Of a stretch of 64,000 bases of DNA, positions 46,801 to 64,000 are shown in pieces. The stretch spans positions 1,184,737 to 1,248,736 of the forward strand of contig NW_006498527.1 in NCBI RefSeq assembly GCF_000471905.2. Reading direction: 5' to 3'. The DNA is from Amborella trichopoda. Its lineage: Eukaryota; Streptophyta; Magnoliopsida; Amborellales; Amborellaceae. The position numbers were made by a program, and so were the translations under genes. Under the pieces are notes generated by a model. The model made no database searches. It was not told the origin of the DNA and was given only the letters and a program-made list of their open reading frames with translations. Numbering within the stretch: position 1 is the stretch's first letter; the number at the start of each line of letters is the position of its first letter.

Positions 46801-46902
46801 AAAGCTCCAAATAGGATCACCAATAATAGAAAACAAAATCACAAATAGGTGAAAGCTCCAAATAGGATCACCCATAATAGAAAACAAAATCACAAATAGG
46901 TG
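46801..46902. repeat. Exact 51-bp tandem repeat, two copies
   Basis: Both units begin AAAGCTCCAAATAGGATCAC and end ACAAATAGGTG. They differ at one position (CCAATA versus CCCATA). Confidence 0.9.
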
Positions 46903-47388
46903 GGATTAAGTGGAATGTCTCTTTATTGTTCTTGGATATAAAATAAGAGAGTTATGCTTGGTCTCTTCGTCTGCGCCTTTTCACTCCCTTTTGCTTCATT
47001 TCGGCTCCCCTTCCTCCTCACTATAAAAGTGGAGGTGAGCGAGACGCATGGGGGACGAGAGAGAAGGGGTAGATCTGACCTTTGGTTTGGGTATGGATCC
47101 AAATTATGGACTCGAAAAGATCGGGTTAGAGTCCAAAACCTGGTCTCATTTACTATTTAACTTTGCATCTAGTTGGTCCCGATTTGAATAATATGGGTAT
47201 TCATAATTGTTGCCAATATGTTTGTATTTTAAGAATTTACATTTATTACATGAAATAGTAATAAATGTGGGCATATGTAAATATTCATAAATATTGTGCA
47301 ATACAGTAAATATCGTCAATAATATGGATATATGATAATAATATTGATATATGACGGTAAAATAAAAGGTTAAAAATAGAGGTGCGGT

Positions 47389-47688
47389 TTGTATAGAGGT
47401 GAGGCTCTAAACAATCAAATTAGAAACCCACCTTCAAATAGTATTGAGAAAATCCATTTTTTTCTCGAACAAATTTATGAAAACTTGAATAACTTAAAAA
47501 TTGACTGTAAAAAAATGTGTTATAACATCCACTATTTTCAAAACTTAAATCTATTTTTTTCTCAAATCCATGCATCTTGATGTAAAGATGATCAATTTGG
47601 ACATCAAAACAATTTCTTCTAGTTAAATTTTTGAGGTATGCTCTAATTTGACTGTTTAGAGCGACGCTCTATATAAACTTTTCCCAAA
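47389..47688. mobile_element. MITE, family A, shortened
   Basis: GTGCGGTTTGTATAGAGGTG...GGCTCTAAACAATCAAATTA at the left pairs with TTTGACTGTTTAGAGCGACG...CTCTATATAAAC at the right. The middle is oppositely arranged to the 43264 copy. Confidence 0.65.
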
Positions 47689-47981
47689 AAAATCATAATC
47701 ATAAGATATGGCAATAGATCTCACCAGATCGGGGACCCAACGAGTAGACCTTACCTAAGTCCTGCTATGGGTTTAAATTTTGGACTCCAAAGGGTGAATC
47801 CTAATCCAAAACTTGGACCCCAACAGTATTTGAGTTTGGATGTGAGTCCGGGTCAGGTTCCGGGACTGACCCGTTCGCACCACTACTCTGAATTGTAAAT
47901 TACCCTCCCTCTCTTTCTCTCTCTAGATTACCTTCCTCTGTCTCTACTGTAGACTTCCCCCCTTTCTCTCTAGATTGCCCT

Positions 47982-48101
47982 CATCTCTCTCTCAGTGTAG
48001 AGCTTCTCTCTCATCGCAGGGCAAAACTCTCGCTCTCTCTCTCTCTCTCTCTCAGTGTAGAGCTTCTCTCTCATCGCAGGGCAAAACTCTCGCGCTCTCT
48101 C
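47982..48101 (+). repeat. 60-bp tandem duplication in the synthetase leader
   Basis: Two units with a period of exactly 60 bp share CTCAGTGTAGAGCTTCTCTC, TCATCGCAGGGCAAAACTCT. They sit 115-235 bp before the start codon at 48217, in CT-rich sequence that probably belongs to the 5' leader. Confidence 0.85.
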
Positions 48102-48204
48102 TCTCTTTCTCTCTCTCCCCCCTTTTTAGACAATTTTATCTTTTTCTTATCGAGAGCCTTCAAGTCCCGGTCCCCTCACTGCACAAGCTTTCTCTCACTA
48201 CTAA

Positions 48205-62966
<14,762 letters not shown>

Positions 62967-63265
62967 AGTGCATGCTAAATGTGAGGAAGCATCCCCTTAG
63001 GTTGTAATATTGAGTTGTTAATTTATTGATGCAATTTTATTAATATTATTATCCAATTTGGCTGATCATTGTGAAGTTTGACACTTGACAATAAATTTCA
63101 GCAAAGCAAGTGCCTTTTTCCAGTTGGATTATATGCTTCTGCAGTAGTAAAACATACATTTCCTCCCTTGGACAAAACCTTAGCTAGGAGTACTTTTAGC
63201 ACCCAAAGTTTTGGGTAGGACATACTCAGCCCAGCTGCCTACCTAAAGGGAAATACTCTTCAATA

Positions 63266-63339
63266 TGCACCCAGAAGTTCTTTCAGAAATCGTGCCCTAG
63301 ATTGCACCCAGAAGTTCCTTCAGAAATCGTGCCTTAGAT
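63266..63339. repeat. 37-bp tandem repeat
   Basis: TGCACCCAGAAGTTCTTTCA...ATCGTGCCCTAGAT occurs twice with two differences. Confidence 0.85.
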
Positions 63340-63364
63340 TGCACACATGCAGTGGATTGCACAC

Positions 63365-63420
63365 ATCATCATCATCATTATCATAGTCTTTTTCTAATTA
63401 ATTGGGGTCAGCTGGTGGAC
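63365..63420 (-). mobile_element. RTE-type LINE 3' tail
   Basis: ATCATCATCATCATTATCAT, then AGTCTTTTTCTAATTAATTG and GGGTCAGCTGG, is the RTE 3' end in minus orientation, about 400 bp after the synthetase stop. Confidence 0.7.
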
Positions 63421-63967
63421 TGTACACATGTTATCTACATTTTATGCCGTTAGATCTAGTCGTTTAGATAGCTTTTTCTTTTATTATTATTTTCTTATCG
63501 TTTGAATACTCTTCTGAAGATTCCCAAATGGTTTCCTGAACTTGAGATCATGGAAACCCCCTAAGAGGCATTTTGCCCAAGGGAGCAAGTGTGCGATATG
63601 CTCATGTGGGAGCACTATCACCTCTTTTAAAAAATAAAAATAAAAATCAAGGGCCATAGCTGAATATGGGCATGTATAATTGCATGCGACCTGGTTCAAG
63701 TTATCAGTTCCAGTTAGACACTGGAGTCAAGAGCTTATTGGCCATGCAATTTTCATCGTTATGAAAGGTCTCCTTTTTTTTAATGAGGAAAGTTGAAAGA
63801 AATATGTTGAGATGATACTTGATGCAGGTAGTACATCTGCGTTACGCTATTTTTCCTTTTTGCAATTTAAATTTAATTAGATTTCAAATCAGCAAAGATG
63901 TCCAAAAAAATGGGTGAAATAGAACAAATTGGTAAACATTATTTGGTGTGGTTCATCGTTGGTAATC

Positions 63968-63970
<3 letters not shown>

Positions 63971-63999
<29 letters not shown>
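63971..63999. repeat. (TA)n microsatellite
   Basis: About 14 AT/TA units lie at the edge of the window. Confidence 0.9.
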
Positions 64000-64000
64000 G

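Larger units (their letters stand above)
62967..64000 (+). other. Downstream of the synthetase gene
   Basis: The 3' untranslated region starts at 62967. AATAAATT at about 63091 could serve in polyadenylation, which is unproven. A 37-bp tandem repeat and an RTE tail follow. No further gene starts before the window ends. Confidence 0.5.

Overview
This is a plant nuclear window: AT-rich, with U2-type spliced genes, very long repeat-filled introns, CT-rich 5' leaders and plant-type transposon families. The proteins fit an angiosperm. I cannot fix the species; the long introns and abundant RTE-type LINE tails would suit an early-diverging eudicot or magnoliid, but that is a guess.

Three complete protein-coding genes can be assembled exon by exon. 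(1) Translation factor eIF5A, + strand, 4259-16528, 5 exons, 159 aa, with a first intron of about 10.2 kb. (2) Isopentenyl phosphate kinase (IPK), - strand, 27415-38861, 12 exons, 328 aa. (3) Organellar-type methionyl-tRNA synthetase (OVA1-like), + strand, 48217-62966, 12 exons, 607 aa. All exon phases join without frameshift and all introns used are GT-AG. eIF5A and IPK converge across about 10.9 kb; IPK and the synthetase diverge across about 9.4 kb. The three serve unrelated housekeeping roles (translation elongation, isoprenoid phosphate recycling, organellar translation) and show no sign of being a functional cluster.

Everything else is mobile or repetitive DNA. Region 1-4140 holds an hAT-like MITE with an 8-bp target duplication and two MITEs side by side in (TA)n tracts. 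eIF5A intron 1 holds an LTR retrotransposon (7137-13932, 5-bp target duplication ATGGA) whose interior is a giant palindrome containing a third, inverted LTR. The eIF5A-IPK gap holds tandem duplications, an L1-type LINE fragment, a probable copia LTR piece, MITEs and an RTE reverse-transcriptase relic with a damaged active site. IPK introns hold a 1.8-kb LTR element carrying only a gag-like fragment (32642-34419, target duplication TATTG), a 1.5-kb inverted-repeat element, a nested DNA transposon with a BED-finger fragment, and an unexplained exon-like ORF at 35144-35299. The IPK-synthetase gap holds a Helitron helicase relic, RTE tails and several MITE families. The synthetase introns hold further copies of the same families.

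I found no CRISPR, tRNA or rRNA gene, and no candidate for a new multi-gene system. The most unusual structures are the three-LTR palindromic retroelement, the gag-only element, a palindromic core shared by MITEs with different ends, and the orphan exon inside IPK intron 2.
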